A stretch of DNA of 64,000 bases from Alphaproteobacteria bacterium (lineage in GTDB: Bacteria; Pseudomonadota; Alphaproteobacteria; UBA8366; Aestuariispiraceae), in assembly GCA_024743195.1 (NCBI GenBank), contig JANSXE010000005.1:248001-312000 (forward strand). The letters run 5' to 3'. A program made the position numbers and the translations under genes. The notes beneath the pieces were generated by a model that made no database searches, was not told the DNA's origin, and was given only the letters and a program-made list of their open reading frames with translations. This document shows, one piece after another, positions 17,662 through 25,920 of this stretch (position 1 is the first letter of the stretch; each line of letters begins with the position of its first letter).

Positions 17662-17997
17662 ATGATGAAACGCACCCCCTCTCCCGCCCCCTTCCGACTG
17701 GCGCTCGGCGCGTTGTCGCTCGCGCTCGCCCTCTTCGTCGGCCTGAGCGGCCACGCGCATGCGGGCGACCACGACCGCGCGCGCGAGGCGCTGGAGCGCG
17801 GCGAGATCCTGCCGCTGCGCCAGATTCTAGACGCGGCGCAGACGCATCACCCCGGCGAAATCATCGAGGTCGAGCTCGAGCGCGACGACGGGCGCTGGAT
17901 CTATGAGTTGAAGCTTCTGGGCGAACAGGGTCTGCTCCTGGAAATGGAGCTGGACGCCGCCACCGGCGCGCTGATCGAGTTGGAGCGCGACCGCTGA
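17662..17997 (+). CDS. Secreted PepSY-domain protein
   Basis: A 111-residue protein with a clear signal peptide: basic start (MMKRTP), hydrophobic core around LALGALSLALALFVGL and a cleavage-like HAHA-G near residues 31-35. The mature part (DHDRAREALERGEILPLRQIL... IIEVELERDDGRWIYELKLL... ELDAATGALIELERD) is a single PepSY domain. It starts the plus-strand unit PepSY - response regulator - histidine kinase, and is likely a periplasmic accessory or sensor modulator of the kinase. The gap to the response regulator is 52 bp. Confidence 0.85.
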   Translation: MMKRTPSPAPFRLALGALSLALALFVGLSGHAHAGDHDRAREALERGEILPLRQILDAAQTHHPGEIIEVELERDDGRWIYELKLLGEQGLLLEMELDAATGALIELERDR

Positions 17998-18049
17998 CGC
18001 GGCGCCGCCCGGCTTCCCCGCCCACGACGCGACGCAGAGACCTGCAACC

Positions 18050-18712
18050 ATGCGCCTTCTTCTGGTCGAGGACGACGAGACGCTGGCCGGCCGCCTCCGG
18101 GACGCGTTGGAGCGGGCCGGCTACGCCGTCGACGTCAGCGGCGACGGCGAGGACGCCGCCTTCCTCGGCGAGACGGAGCCCTATCAGCTGATCGTGCTCG
18201 ATCTCGGCCTGCCGACGCTGGACGGGCTCAGCGTCCTGAAGCAGTGGCGCGCCGCCGGCGTGGAGACGCCCGTACTGATCCTGACCGCGCGCAGCGCCTG
18301 GACCGACAAGGTCGAGGGCATGGACGCCGGCGCCGACGATTATCTGGCCAAACCTTTCCAGCCGGAGGAGCTGCTGGCGCGGCTGCGGGCGCTCGCGCGC
18401 CGCGCGCACGGCCGCGCGGCGCCGGTCCTCACATGCGGGCGCATCCGCCTCGACCCGCGCGCGGCGAGCGTGACGTTGGACGGCGCGGCGGTGCAACTGA
18501 CCGGGCAGGAATACCGGCTGCTGCACCACCTGATGCTCAATCCGGACCACACCGTCTCGCGCACGGAGTTGACCGAGCAGCTTTACGCCCAGGACTTCGA
18601 CCGCGACAGCAACACCATCGAGGTGTTCGTCGCCCGCCTGCGCCGCAAGCTCGGGGCGCAGGCGATCGAAACGGTGCGCGGCCTCGGCTACCGGCTCGGA
18701 ACCTGCGAATGA
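18050..18712 (+). CDS. OmpR/PhoP-family response regulator
   Basis: A 220-residue two-domain regulator. The receiver has the acidic pair EDD (7-9), the phosphoacceptor Asp51 in IVLDLGLP, Thr in LTAR and the Lys in AKPF; the C-terminal winged helix includes LTGQEYRLLHHL and SNTIEVFVARLRRKL. Family members bind phased direct repeats; the CTGAAC/TTCAG boxes upstream of the PepSY genes are natural targets. The last codons overlap the kinase start (ATGA), indicating coupled translation with the cognate histidine kinase. Confidence 0.93.
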   Translation: MRLLLVEDDETLAGRLRDALERAGYAVDVSGDGEDAAFLGETEPYQLIVLDLGLPTLDGLSVLKQWRAAGVETPVLILTARSAWTDKVEGMDAGADDYLAKPFQPEELLARLRALARRAHGRAAPVLTCGRIRLDPRAASVTLDGAAVQLTGQEYRLLHHLMLNPDHTVSRTELTEQLYAQDFDRDSNTIEVFVARLRRKLGAQAIETVRGLGYRLGTCE

Positions 18713-20070
18713 CCGGGGGGCCGGACGACGGCCGGGCGCCGGCCAGCGGCTCGCTCCGCCTGCGCCTCGTCATCGGCGGCGCGGCGTGGATCCTGCTCGC
18801 GCTGCTGGCGGCGGGCGCCTTTCTCAGTTGGCAGTTCCGCACCTCCGCGACGACCGAATTCGACCGCGCGCTCGGCGCGCAGTTGGAGCGCCTGACGGCG
18901 GCCCTGGTGGTGGCGCCCTCGGGCGCGGTCGGGCTGAGCGAGGCGCCGGTCGATCCGCGCTTCCGGGAGCCCTATTCCGGCCTCTACTGGCAGATCGGGC
19001 GCGGGGACGCGGTGCTGCGCAGCTCGCGCTCGCTCTGGGACGCCCGCCTGCCGCTGCCCGACGACGACCTGCGCCCGGGCGAGGTGCATCGGCACACCGG
19101 TCCGGGCCCCAACGGCGAACCGCTGGTGCTGATGGAGCAGGTCGTGCGGATTCCGGGCCGAGCGGAGGGACTGCGCCTCACCGTGGGGCGCGACGCCCGC
19201 GAGTTGGAGGCGGCGATCGCGCGGTTCGACCGGACGCTGGCGGTCGCGCTGGGCGGGTTGGCGGCGGCGCTGGGGCTTGCGCTCTTGCTGCAGGTGCGCG
19301 TCGGCCTGCGGCCGCTTGCCCGGCTGCGGCGCGCGCTGACGCGGCTCGGCGCGGGCGAGGCGATACGGGTCGAGGGCCGCTATCCAAGCGAGATCGCGCC
19401 CGCCGTCGACGATCTGAACGCCATGCTGACGCGCAACGAGACGCTGATCGCCGGCGCCAGGCGCCAGGCCGGCGACCTGGCCCATGCGCTGAAGACGCCG
19501 CTCGCCGTCGCGGCGACCGGCCTGAAGCCGGAGGATGCGGAGGCGGCCCGGGCGCTGGAGGAGATGCGCCGCCTGATCGACCACCACACGGCCCGCGCCC
19601 GCGCGGTGGGCGGGCGGACGCGCGTCGGCCTCAAGACCCCGCTCGCGCCGCTGCTGCAGCGTCTGGCGCAGGCGCTCGGCCGACTGCATCAGGATCGCGG
19701 ACTGTCGGTCGCCGTGCAGGCGCCGGAGGGGCTGGCGGTCGCCGCCGACCCGGACGATCTGAACGAGCTGGTCGGCGCGCTCCTCGACAACGCCTGCAAA
19801 TGGGCGGCGGGCCGGGTTCGGCTGAGCGCGGCGGCCGAGGGCGGTTCGGTCGCGATCGAGATCGCCGACGACGGTCCGGGCGTGCCCCAGGCCGCGCGCG
19901 CCCGGGTTCGAGAGGCCGGCCAACGGTTGGACGAGAGCGCGCCGGGCACGGGCCTCGGCCTCGCCATCGCGGGCGATCTGATCGCCCTCTATGGCGGCGA
20001 GATGCGGCTGGCGGACAGCGATCTCGGCGGCCTGTCGGTCACGGTGACGCTGCCCCGCGCCGGACTCTGA
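18709..20070 (+). CDS. Sensor histidine kinase (PhoQ/FeuQ-like)
   Basis: A 453-residue inner-membrane kinase. Helix 1 lies near residues 20-43, a periplasmic sensor of about 125 residues follows, then helix 2 (ALGGLAAALGLALLLQV) and a HAMP-like linker. The dimerisation motif is DLAHALKTPLAV with His259 as phosphorylation site; LLDNACKWA is the N box and DDGPGV and GTGLGLAIAGDL the G boxes. The ATG at 18709 overlaps the regulator stop by four bases. The signal is unknown; the neighbouring PepSY and cytochrome b genes suggest a redox, metal or envelope cue. Confidence 0.9.
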   Translation: MTGGPDDGRAPASGSLRLRLVIGGAAWILLALLAAGAFLSWQFRTSATTEFDRALGAQLERLTAALVVAPSGAVGLSEAPVDPRFREPYSGLYWQIGRGDAVLRSSRSLWDARLPLPDDDLRPGEVHRHTGPGPNGEPLVLMEQVVRIPGRAEGLRLTVGRDARELEAAIARFDRTLAVALGGLAAALGLALLLQVRVGLRPLARLRRALTRLGAGEAIRVEGRYPSEIAPAVDDLNAMLTRNETLIAGARRQAGDLAHALKTPLAVAATGLKPEDAEAARALEEMRRLIDHHTARARAVGGRTRVGLKTPLAPLLQRLAQALGRLHQDRGLSVAVQAPEGLAVAADPDDLNELVGALLDNACKWAAGRVRLSAAAEGGSVAIEIADDGPGVPQAARARVREAGQRLDESAPGTGLGLAIAGDLIALYGGEMRLADSDLGGLSVTVTLPRAGL

Positions 20071-20097
20071 CGGACCACCCGTCTTACCTCAGGCGCC

Positions 20098-21477
20098 TCA
20101 GCTCATCCGGCGGGCGTAGAGCGCCGCGACCCGGCGGCCGGCCGTCTCGACCACCTCCAGCCGATAGGCGCCGACCTCCACCGTCGCCCCGGCCTCCGGC
20201 ACCCGGTTCAGCGCGTGCAGCATGAAGCCGGCCATGGTGCTGTAGGGCCCGTCGCGCGGGATCGGGGCGTCCGTGCGGTCGGCGAATTCGTCCACCGGCA
20301 TCCAGCCGGCCACCCAGAGCGTCCCGCCCGGCAGGCGACGCATCGCCGGGCCGCGCGCGTCGGACACCGCCGCCCCGACCTCCGCCGCCCCAACCTCCGC
20401 CGCCCCAACCTCCGCCGCCTTCGACCGTGGCGGATCGTCCGACGATGCGGTCCCCAGGATCGTCTCCAGCACGTCGCCGGCCGTGACGACGCCTTCGAAA
20501 TGGCCGTACTCGTCGAAGACAAGCGCCATGTGGGGCGGCGCCGCGCGCAGCCGACGCATGACGTCGAGCGCGCGCGCCGTGTCCGCCACGACGGGGGCCC
20601 GCCGGACCAGCGCGCGCAGATCGAGCGGCGCGCTCGACCCGCCGCCTTGGTCCGCGGCCGCCGCCGCCAACACGTCGCGGGCGTAGACCACCCCGATCAC
20701 ATCGTCGGCGCCGCCGTCGCGCACCGGCAGGCGCGAGCGCGCGGTCGCGCGCACCTGCGCCAGAACCGCCTCCGGCGGGTCGGCGAGATCGACTGTCTCG
20801 ACGGCGCCGCGCGGCGTCATCAGGCCCCGCGCCCGCCGGTCGGCCAGGCGCATGACGCCGCCGATCATCTCCTTCTCGTCGGATTCGAGGATTCCGGCGC
20901 TCTCCGCCTCGGCGACGACCGCGCGCACCTCCTCCTCGGTGACGCCGGCCTGCGCCTCGCCCCCCTGGCCCAGCAGGACCAACAGCGCCCGGCTCGACCG
21001 GTCGAGCAGCCAGACGGCCGGCGCCGCCAGCTTCGACAGCGCCAGCATCGCCGGCGCTGTCAGGATCGCCATCGCCTCGGCCCGGTTGAGCGCGATCCGC
21101 TTCGGCGCCAGTTCGCCTACGATCAGCGAGAAGTAGGTCACCGCCACGACGACCGCCCCCACGCCGAGCGCGTCGGCGAGCCCGTCCGGCGCGCCTTGGG
21201 CGATCAACCAATCCGTCAGACGCACGCCCAACGTGGCGCCCGAGAAGGCCCCGGCCAGCACGCCGACGAGCGTGATCCCGATCTGAACCGTAGCGAGAAA
21301 CCGGCCCGGATCCGCCGCCAGCCGCAACGCCGCGGCGGCCCCGCGCGCACGCGCCCCGCCCGACGCGGACGCCGCCTTCAACCGCGCCGGCCTAGCCGAG
21401 ACGATGGCCAGTTCCGACAGGGCGAAGACCCCGTTGAGCAGGATCAGCGCCGCCAGGGAAACCAGTTCGAAAACCAC
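20098..21477 (-). CDS. CNNM/CBS/CorC_HlyC-domain protein (hemolysin C family)
   Basis: A 459-residue protein of the HlyC/CorC (YtfL/YfjD-like) family. The N-terminal CNNM transmembrane region spans about 1-180 (LNGVFALSELAIVSARPARLKA; VAVTYFSLIVGELAPKRIAL), followed by two CBS domains (LMTPRGAVETV; MALVFDEYGHFEGVVTAGDVLE) and a C-terminal CorC_HlyC transporter-associated domain (GWMPVDEFADR). CNNM members are linked with Mg2+/Co2+ efflux; true hemolysis is not implied. Between the CBS pair and the CorC domain is a linker of about 30 residues with the pentapeptide EVGAA three times, encoded by a 15-bp tandem repeat. It converges on the histidine kinase. Confidence 0.88.
   Translation of the reverse strand: MVFELVSLAALILLNGVFALSELAIVSARPARLKAASASGGARARGAAAALRLAADPGRFLATVQIGITLVGVLAGAFSGATLGVRLTDWLIAQGAPDGLADALGVGAVVVAVTYFSLIVGELAPKRIALNRAEAMAILTAPAMLALSKLAAPAVWLLDRSSRALLVLLGQGGEAQAGVTEEEVRAVVAEAESAGILESDEKEMIGGVMRLADRRARGLMTPRGAVETVDLADPPEAVLAQVRATARSRLPVRDGGADDVIGVVYARDVLAAAAADQGGGSSAPLDLRALVRRAPVVADTARALDVMRRLRAAPPHMALVFDEYGHFEGVVTAGDVLETILGTASSDDPPRSKAAEVGAAEVGAAEVGAAVSDARGPAMRRLPGGTLWVAGWMPVDEFADRTDAPIPRDGPYSTMAGFMLHALNRVPEAGATVEVGAYRLEVVETAGRRVAALYARRMS
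20371..20415. repeat. In-frame 15-bp tandem repeat (three copies)
   Basis: CGCCCCGACCTCCGC (20371-20385) and two copies of CGCCCCAACCTCCGC (20386-20400, 20401-20415) encode the EVGAA repeats in the linker of the CNNM-CBS protein on the minus strand. The length is a multiple of three, so copy number can change without a frameshift. Confidence 0.9.
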
Positions 21478-21639
21478 CGCTCCGCCCGCATTCCCCCGTA
21501 TCCCATCGTGGACCGGTCCGGCCGGCGCACGCAGCGCGCGACCGGCTGCCGCGCATTCTCCGGGCCGCGGCGTGCGCTGGCAAGCGCAACCGGAGACCGC
21601 CGAACACCAGCGCCGGGAGCCTGCGCCGAGCCGCCCCCT

Positions 21640-22596
21640 TCAGAGCTGCGCGAAGGCGAGCGCGGTTCCGAACAGATTCTCGGACGGGACGATCAGGCCC
21701 GCGGGCGCCCAGCGCGTCTCGACCCCCCGCCCGATCAGCAGCTTCTCCACCGCCGCCAGATCCGAGACGCCGACGCGGAAGGCCGCGAAATGCGGGCTCG
21801 CCGGCGCATCGGCGCGCGGCGGCTCGCCATAGGCCTCGCGATAGGCGTCGGGCGACAGCACCAGCACGGCGCCGCGCGCCGTCTCCACGCTCAGCCCGCC
21901 GTCGGCGCGCTCGGCCACCGCGTCGGGTCCCTGCACGCCCTCCCAATAGGACCGAAGCGCCGCCGGCTCGTCGGCGACCATGACGACCTCCGCGATCTCC
22001 CGGGCGCCGTTCTCGTGCCGCTGATAGTCGGGCTTCCAGAAATGCTGCGGGGCGTGCTGCTGGCAGGTGAAGACCGCCGCCTCCGGCGCGTCCGCGGGCG
22101 GGACGAAGGCCAGGCTGAAGGCGACCGTGACCCGTTCGCCCGACGGAAGCGTCGCCTGGCGCTGGAAATCGAAAGGCTCGAGATCGGCGAGGCCCTTGGC
22201 GGCGAACTCGTCCCGGTCGGCGCGCGCGTCGGCCGCGTCGAAGACCAGCATGGAAAAGCCCTCGCGGCGCGCCAGATAGTCGCGATTATGGGCGCCGAAG
22301 CTGAAGCGGCGCGCTCCGTGCTCCGGAATGAGGTCCGGCGCCGCCACGGTCAGCACCTCGAGGAAACTGCGGCGCTCGAACTGCACCAGCCGGTTGGCGG
22401 TGCCCCAATCGTGCTGCGCGCGCGGCGTAACCGTGAAGCCGAGGCGCTCGTAGCGCGCGCCGGCCGCCTCGAGATCCGCTACGCAGAGCACCAGATGGTC
22501 GACGCCCCGCGCCGGGCGGCGACTCTGAGAGTCGCGATCGCGCACGCCCTCGCCCGGAATCGGGGCGGGCGGCGGCGCGGGGGCGGCGTCGGTCAT
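21640..22596 (-). CDS. VOC-family (glyoxalase-like) protein
   Basis: A 318-residue protein with an N-terminal glyoxalase-like domain (VDHLVLCVADLEAAGARYERLGFTV, with His as candidate metal ligand; GTANRLVQF; FLEVL) and a second half (HFWKPDYQRHENGAREIAEV) typical of the two-module Glyoxalase_3-type VOC proteins. Metal-dependent isomerase or dioxygenase chemistry is possible but the substrate is unknown. I choose the ATG at 22594-22596; a GTG at 22608 overlapping the rhodanese stop would add four residues. It follows the rhodanese gene with at most an eight-base gap and is probably co-transcribed. Confidence 0.75.
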   Translation of the reverse strand: MTDAAPAPPPAPIPGEGVRDRDSQSRRPARGVDHLVLCVADLEAAGARYERLGFTVTPRAQHDWGTANRLVQFERRSFLEVLTVAAPDLIPEHGARRFSFGAHNRDYLARREGFSMLVFDAADARADRDEFAAKGLADLEPFDFQRQATLPSGERVTVAFSLAFVPPADAPEAAVFTCQQHAPQHFWKPDYQRHENGAREIAEVVMVADEPAALRSYWEGVQGPDAVAERADGGLSVETARGAVLVLSPDAYREAYGEPPRADAPASPHFAAFRVGVSDLAAVEKLLIGRGVETRWAPAGLIVPSENLFGTALAFAQL

Positions 22597-22604
22597 GCGA
22601 TGCG

Positions 22605-22988
22605 TCACCCCTGCTCGATGTCGCCGCCGACGGCCTTATAGTCCTCGAACCCGCCGGCCATATTGACCGGCTTGGCGATCCCCATCGCCTTCGCCGTCGC
22701 GGCCGCCAGGGCGGAGCGTCCGCCGACGGCGCAATAGAAGATGATCCGCTTGTCCATCAGAAGCTGCGGATTGTGCCCGGGGCTGTCCTCCGCGATGGCG
22801 TATTCCAGCACCCCGCGCGGGATCGCCAGCGCGCCCGGCACCTTGCCCTCGCGCGCGATCTCCACCGGCTCGCGCACATCGACGAACAGGACGTCGTCGC
22901 CGCCCACCAGATCGGCCGCCGTTTCGGCGTCGATCACCTCGACCGACGCGTTGGCCTCGTTCACCATCTCCCGGATGCTCTTTGTCAT
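22605..22988 (-). CDS. Rhodanese-like sulfurtransferase
   Basis: A 127-residue single-domain rhodanese. It has VDVREPVEIAREGKVPGALAIPRG, the substrate loop region with DVRE, and the active-site loop FYCAVGGRSALAA, in which the Cys should carry the persulfide. Such proteins transfer sulfane sulfur in the cytoplasm; no specific acceptor is indicated. I start at the ATG of MTKSIREM at 22988; the 17 residues before it are Arg/His-rich and unconserved in appearance. It is upstream of, and nearly overlaps, the VOC-family gene. Confidence 0.88.
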   Translation of the reverse strand: MTKSIREMVNEANASVEVIDAETAADLVGGDDVLFVDVREPVEIAREGKVPGALAIPRGVLEYAIAEDSPGHNPQLLMDKRIIFYCAVGGRSALAAATAKAMGIAKPVNMAGGFEDYKAVGGDIEQG

Positions 22989-23145
22989 CGCCTCGCTCTG
23001 CCTGTCCCTGGTCCAGTGATGCGGGCGCGCGCGGTGCATGGCCGCGCCGTTCTCCCGCGCCGCCCGCGACGGGCGGCCCGTCTATCCTGCCGGATCGAGC
23101 GGCCGGGCGAAAGGGGCGTCGGACCGGCGCGGGTCCGCGCCGGTC

Positions 23146-23181
23146 GGCTCAGACCCGGGCTCAGGCCCCGGCTCAGACGTT
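23146..23181. repeat. 12-bp tandem repeat across the ychF stop codon
   Basis: GGCTCA starts at 23146, 23158 and 23170 in units GGCTCAGACCCG, GGCTCAGGCCCC and GGCTCAGACGTT. On the minus strand each unit carries TGA in the same frame, so ychF ends in three stacked in-frame stops (23173-23175, 23161-23163, 23149-23151). Confidence 0.8.
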
Positions 23182-24273
23182 GAAGCGGAAATGGAAGACG
23201 TCGCCGTCCTGGACCACGTAGTCGCGGCCTTCGAGGCGCATCTTGCCCGTCTCCTTGGCGCCGGTCTCGCCGCCGCAGGCGACATAGTCGGCGTAGGAGA
23301 TGGTCTCGGCCGCGATGAAGCCGCGGGTGAAGTCGGTGTGGATCACGCCCGCGGCCTCCGGCGCCTTGGCGCCGCGGCGCACGGTCCAGGCCCGCGCCTC
23401 CTTCGGACCGGCGGTGAAGAAGGTGATCTGGTCGAGCAGCCGGTAACCGGCCTTGATGACGCGGGCGAGCCCGGTTTCCTCCAGCCCCATCTCGCCGAGG
23501 AACTCGGCCTTTTCCGCCGGATCGTCGAGCTGGGCCACCTCCGCCTCGATCGCCGCCGAGATGACCACCGCCTGCGCGCCTTCGGCGGCCGCCTTCTCGA
23601 AGACCTTGGCGGAGTGGACGTTGCCCTCGGCCGCGGCCTCCTCCTCGACATTGCAGATATAGAGGATCGGCTTAGCGGTGAGCAGCGTCAGGCGTTTGAA
23701 GAGCGTCGCCTCCTCCGGCGCGATGTCGGCGAGCCGCGCCGGCTTGCCGTCGCGCAGCAGGTCGAGCGCCTTCTGCATCACCGCCACTTCGGCCTTGGCG
23801 TCCTTCTCGCCGGACTTGGCTTTCTTCTCGAGCGGGACGATGCGGCGCTCCAGGCTCTCCAGATCGGCCAGCATCAGCTCGGTCTCGACCGTCTCCGCGT
23901 CGCGCAGCGGGTCGACCGACCCCTCGACATGGGTGATGTCGCCCGAGTCGAAACAGCGCAGCACGTGGCAGACCGCGTCAACCTCCCGGATGTTGGCGAG
24001 GAACTGGTTGCCCAGCCCCTCGCCCTTGGAGGCGCCCTTCACCAGGCCCGCGATGTCGACGAATTCGAGCTGGGTCGGGATCACCTTCGCCGACTTCGCC
24101 AGTTCGGCGAGCTTCTCCAGGCGCTCGTCCGGGACGGCGACCCGGCCCGTATTGGGCTCGATCGTGCAGAAGGGGAAATTCGCCGCCTGCGCCGCCTGGG
24201 TCTCCGTCAGCGCGTTGAAGAGCGTCGACTTGCCCACATTGGGCAGCCCCACGATGCCGAGATTGAAGCCCAT
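23173..24273 (-). CDS. ychF: Redox-regulated ATPase YchF (Obg-like)
   Basis: A 366-residue TRAFAC-class P-loop protein that hydrolyses ATP rather than GTP and associates with ribosomes. It has the P-loop GLPNVGKSTLFNAL near residues 8-21, the switch region with FPFCTIEPNTG, FVDIAGLVKGASKGEGLGNQFL, the C-terminal TGS domain (TFFTAGPKEARAWTV) and the conserved ending around YVVQDGDVFHFRFNV. The length is exactly that of the family. The start at 24273 gives the universal MGFNLGIVG N-terminus. It follows pth after eight bases, the usual rplY-pth-ychF order. Confidence 0.97.
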   Translation of the reverse strand: MGFNLGIVGLPNVGKSTLFNALTETQAAQAANFPFCTIEPNTGRVAVPDERLEKLAELAKSAKVIPTQLEFVDIAGLVKGASKGEGLGNQFLANIREVDAVCHVLRCFDSGDITHVEGSVDPLRDAETVETELMLADLESLERRIVPLEKKAKSGEKDAKAEVAVMQKALDLLRDGKPARLADIAPEEATLFKRLTLLTAKPILYICNVEEEAAAEGNVHSAKVFEKAAAEGAQAVVISAAIEAEVAQLDDPAEKAEFLGEMGLEETGLARVIKAGYRLLDQITFFTAGPKEARAWTVRRGAKAPEAAGVIHTDFTRGFIAAETISYADYVACGGETGAKETGKMRLEGRDYVVQDGDVFHFRFNV

Positions 24274-24281
24274 GGCCGGTC

Positions 24282-25004
24282 CTAATCCTTGCTGAACAGG
24301 TTCTTCAGTTTGCGGGCGAGGCCGTCCGACGGCGTCGCCTCCTCCGCCTTGCGCGCCTCCAGCAGACGCTCGGCCGCGCTCTTGCCCGCCCCCGCTTTCG
24401 GCGCGGGCGCGTCGGCCTTGCCCGCGGACGGCTGCGCCGCGCCGACGTCCTGCGCCGCCTTCGACATGAAGTCGGGCGCGTTGCCGGCGACGAGGAGCGG
24501 CATGTGGTGCGCGACCGCCTCCAGCACCCGCTCGACCACCGGCTCTTCCGCCTTGGCGAAGTCGCCCAGCACGTGGCCGATCACCTTCTCCTTGGCGCCG
24601 GGATGGCCGATGCCGAGGCGCAGGCGCCAATAGGCCTTGCCGATATGGGCGTCGATCGATTTCAACCCGTTATGTCCGCCGTGCCCGCCGTCCTGCTTGA
24701 CGCGCAGCTTGCCGAGCGCGAGATCGAGCTCGTCATAGATCACCAGCACGTCGGCCGGATCGAGCTTGAAGAAGCGGACCGCTTCGCCGACGGCGCGGCC
24801 GGACTCGTTCATGAAAGTGGCCGGCTTCAGAAGCAGGATCTTCTCGCCGCCGATCGAACCGTCGGCCGTCTGGCCCTGGAAGCGCGCGCGCCAGGGTCCG
24901 ACGTCATAACGGCGGACCAACCGGTCCGCCGCCATGAAGCCGATATTGTGCCGATTGCCCTCGTATTTCGGGCCCGGGTTGCCGAGTCCGACGATGAGGC
25001 GCAT
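24282..25004 (-). CDS. pth: Peptidyl-tRNA hydrolase
   Basis: A 240-residue enzyme releasing peptides from peptidyl-tRNA dropped by the ribosome. The core shows MRLIVGLGNPGPKYEGNRHN with the catalytic His in RHNIGF, LLKPATFMNESG, YDELDLALG with the conserved Asp, and GGHGGHNGLKSI. The C-terminal 50 residues (Ala/Gly/Lys-rich, ending LARKLKNLFSKD) are an extension beyond the E. coli length, common in alphaproteobacteria. It sits 42 bp after rplY and eight bases before ychF, so it is part of a translation-quality operon. Confidence 0.96.
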   Translation of the reverse strand: MRLIVGLGNPGPKYEGNRHNIGFMAADRLVRRYDVGPWRARFQGQTADGSIGGEKILLLKPATFMNESGRAVGEAVRFFKLDPADVLVIYDELDLALGKLRVKQDGGHGGHNGLKSIDAHIGKAYWRLRLGIGHPGAKEKVIGHVLGDFAKAEEPVVERVLEAVAHHMPLLVAGNAPDFMSKAAQDVGAAQPSAGKADAPAPKAGAGKSAAERLLEARKAEEATPSDGLARKLKNLFSKD

Positions 25005-25046
25005 GGCCGCTGCTCCCTGCCAAGCCGGCGGGTCGGCGGCGGAGGA

Positions 25047-25742
25047 TCACTCCTCCGCCTTCTCCTCGCCCGCCTCTTCGGCGGCCTCCTCTTCGGCGGC
25101 CTCCTCGGGCTCGGCGCCGTACTCCTCGCCGGCCTCCTGATCCTCGGCCTCAATCTCCTCGACCGCCTCGGCGGTGCGCGCGGCCGCGATGTTGCAGACG
25201 ACCGGATCGCGGTCGGTGATCGCCGAGATCACGCCCTCCGGCAGCTTCAGATCGGAGATGTGGATCGTATCGCCGATCTCGCGGCCGGTCAGATCGCACT
25301 CCACCGTTTCGGGGATGTCGTCGGCGGCGCAGTAGAGTTCGACCTCGTAGCGCACGACGTTCATCACCCCGCCCTGCGACAAGCCCGGGCTGTCGTCCTC
25401 GTTGACGAAGGTGACCGGCACGGCGACGCTGATCATGGTCGACTTGCTGACGCGCAGGAAATCCACATGCAGCGGCAGATCCGTCACCGGATGCATCTGC
25501 ATGTCGCGGGGCAGCGCCCGCTCCTTGCCGCCGCCGTCGACCTCAAGGTCGTAGACGGTGTTGTAGAAATGGCCAGCCATCAGCTCGCGCAACAGATGGC
25601 GGGGCTCGATGGAGATCATCAGGGGATCTTTGCCGGCGCCGTAGACCACGCAGGGAACCATCCCCGCCCGACGCACCGCACGAGCCGCCCCCTTGCCAGC
25701 CCGCTCCCGCTTGATCGCGGGCAGAACCGCTTGCTCAGACAT
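25047..25742 (-). CDS. rplY: 50S ribosomal protein L25 / stress protein Ctc
   Basis: A 231-residue L25 of the long (CTC/TL5) type, which binds 5S rRNA in the large subunit. The N-terminal domain has LPAIKRERAGKGAARAVRR and VPCVVYGAGKDPLMISI; the TL5 beta domain follows (DLPLHVDFLRVSKSTMISV, VVRYEVELYCAADDIPETV). The tail after about residue 190 is almost purely Glu/Ala, a usual acidic extension. I choose the ATG at 25742 (MSEQAVL) because AGGAG lies about nine bases upstream; a TTG two codons earlier is less likely. It is first in rplY-pth-ychF, downstream of prs but separated by a terminator-like hairpin. Confidence 0.95.
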   Translation of the reverse strand: MSEQAVLPAIKRERAGKGAARAVRRAGMVPCVVYGAGKDPLMISIEPRHLLRELMAGHFYNTVYDLEVDGGGKERALPRDMQMHPVTDLPLHVDFLRVSKSTMISVAVPVTFVNEDDSPGLSQGGVMNVVRYEVELYCAADDIPETVECDLTGREIGDTIHISDLKLPEGVISAITDRDPVVCNIAAARTAEAVEEIEAEDQEAGEEYGAEPEEAAEEEAAEEAGEEKAEE

Positions 25743-25836
25743 TGCCAATCGCTCCTATCGCTTCGTTGGCGTCATGATCCCGGCCCGACCTCCAGGGGTG
25801 TCGGCGCCGGACTTGATCCGGGAGCGAGAGGCCGTG

Positions 25837-25874
25837 AAAAAGCCGCGGCGGCCGCGTCGCAGTCGATGCGGCCG
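25837..25874 (-). terminator. Probable intrinsic terminator of prs
   Basis: Reading the minus strand, CGGCCGC and GCGGCCG (25874-25868 and 25855-25849) form a stem; a further GC-rich stretch precedes a T-run (complement of A at 25837-25841). It lies about 50-80 bp after the prs stop. Confidence 0.55.
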
Positions 25875-25920
25875 GCGGGGTCGCCCTCGCGCCTTCCCGG
25901 AAAGCGGCGGTCTTTTACAC

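Noticed and set aside
20215-22641. Long plus-strand frame across the CNNM-CBS and VOC genes
   Set aside because: It runs antisense through two genes with clear domains and has Arg/Gln/His-rich composition.
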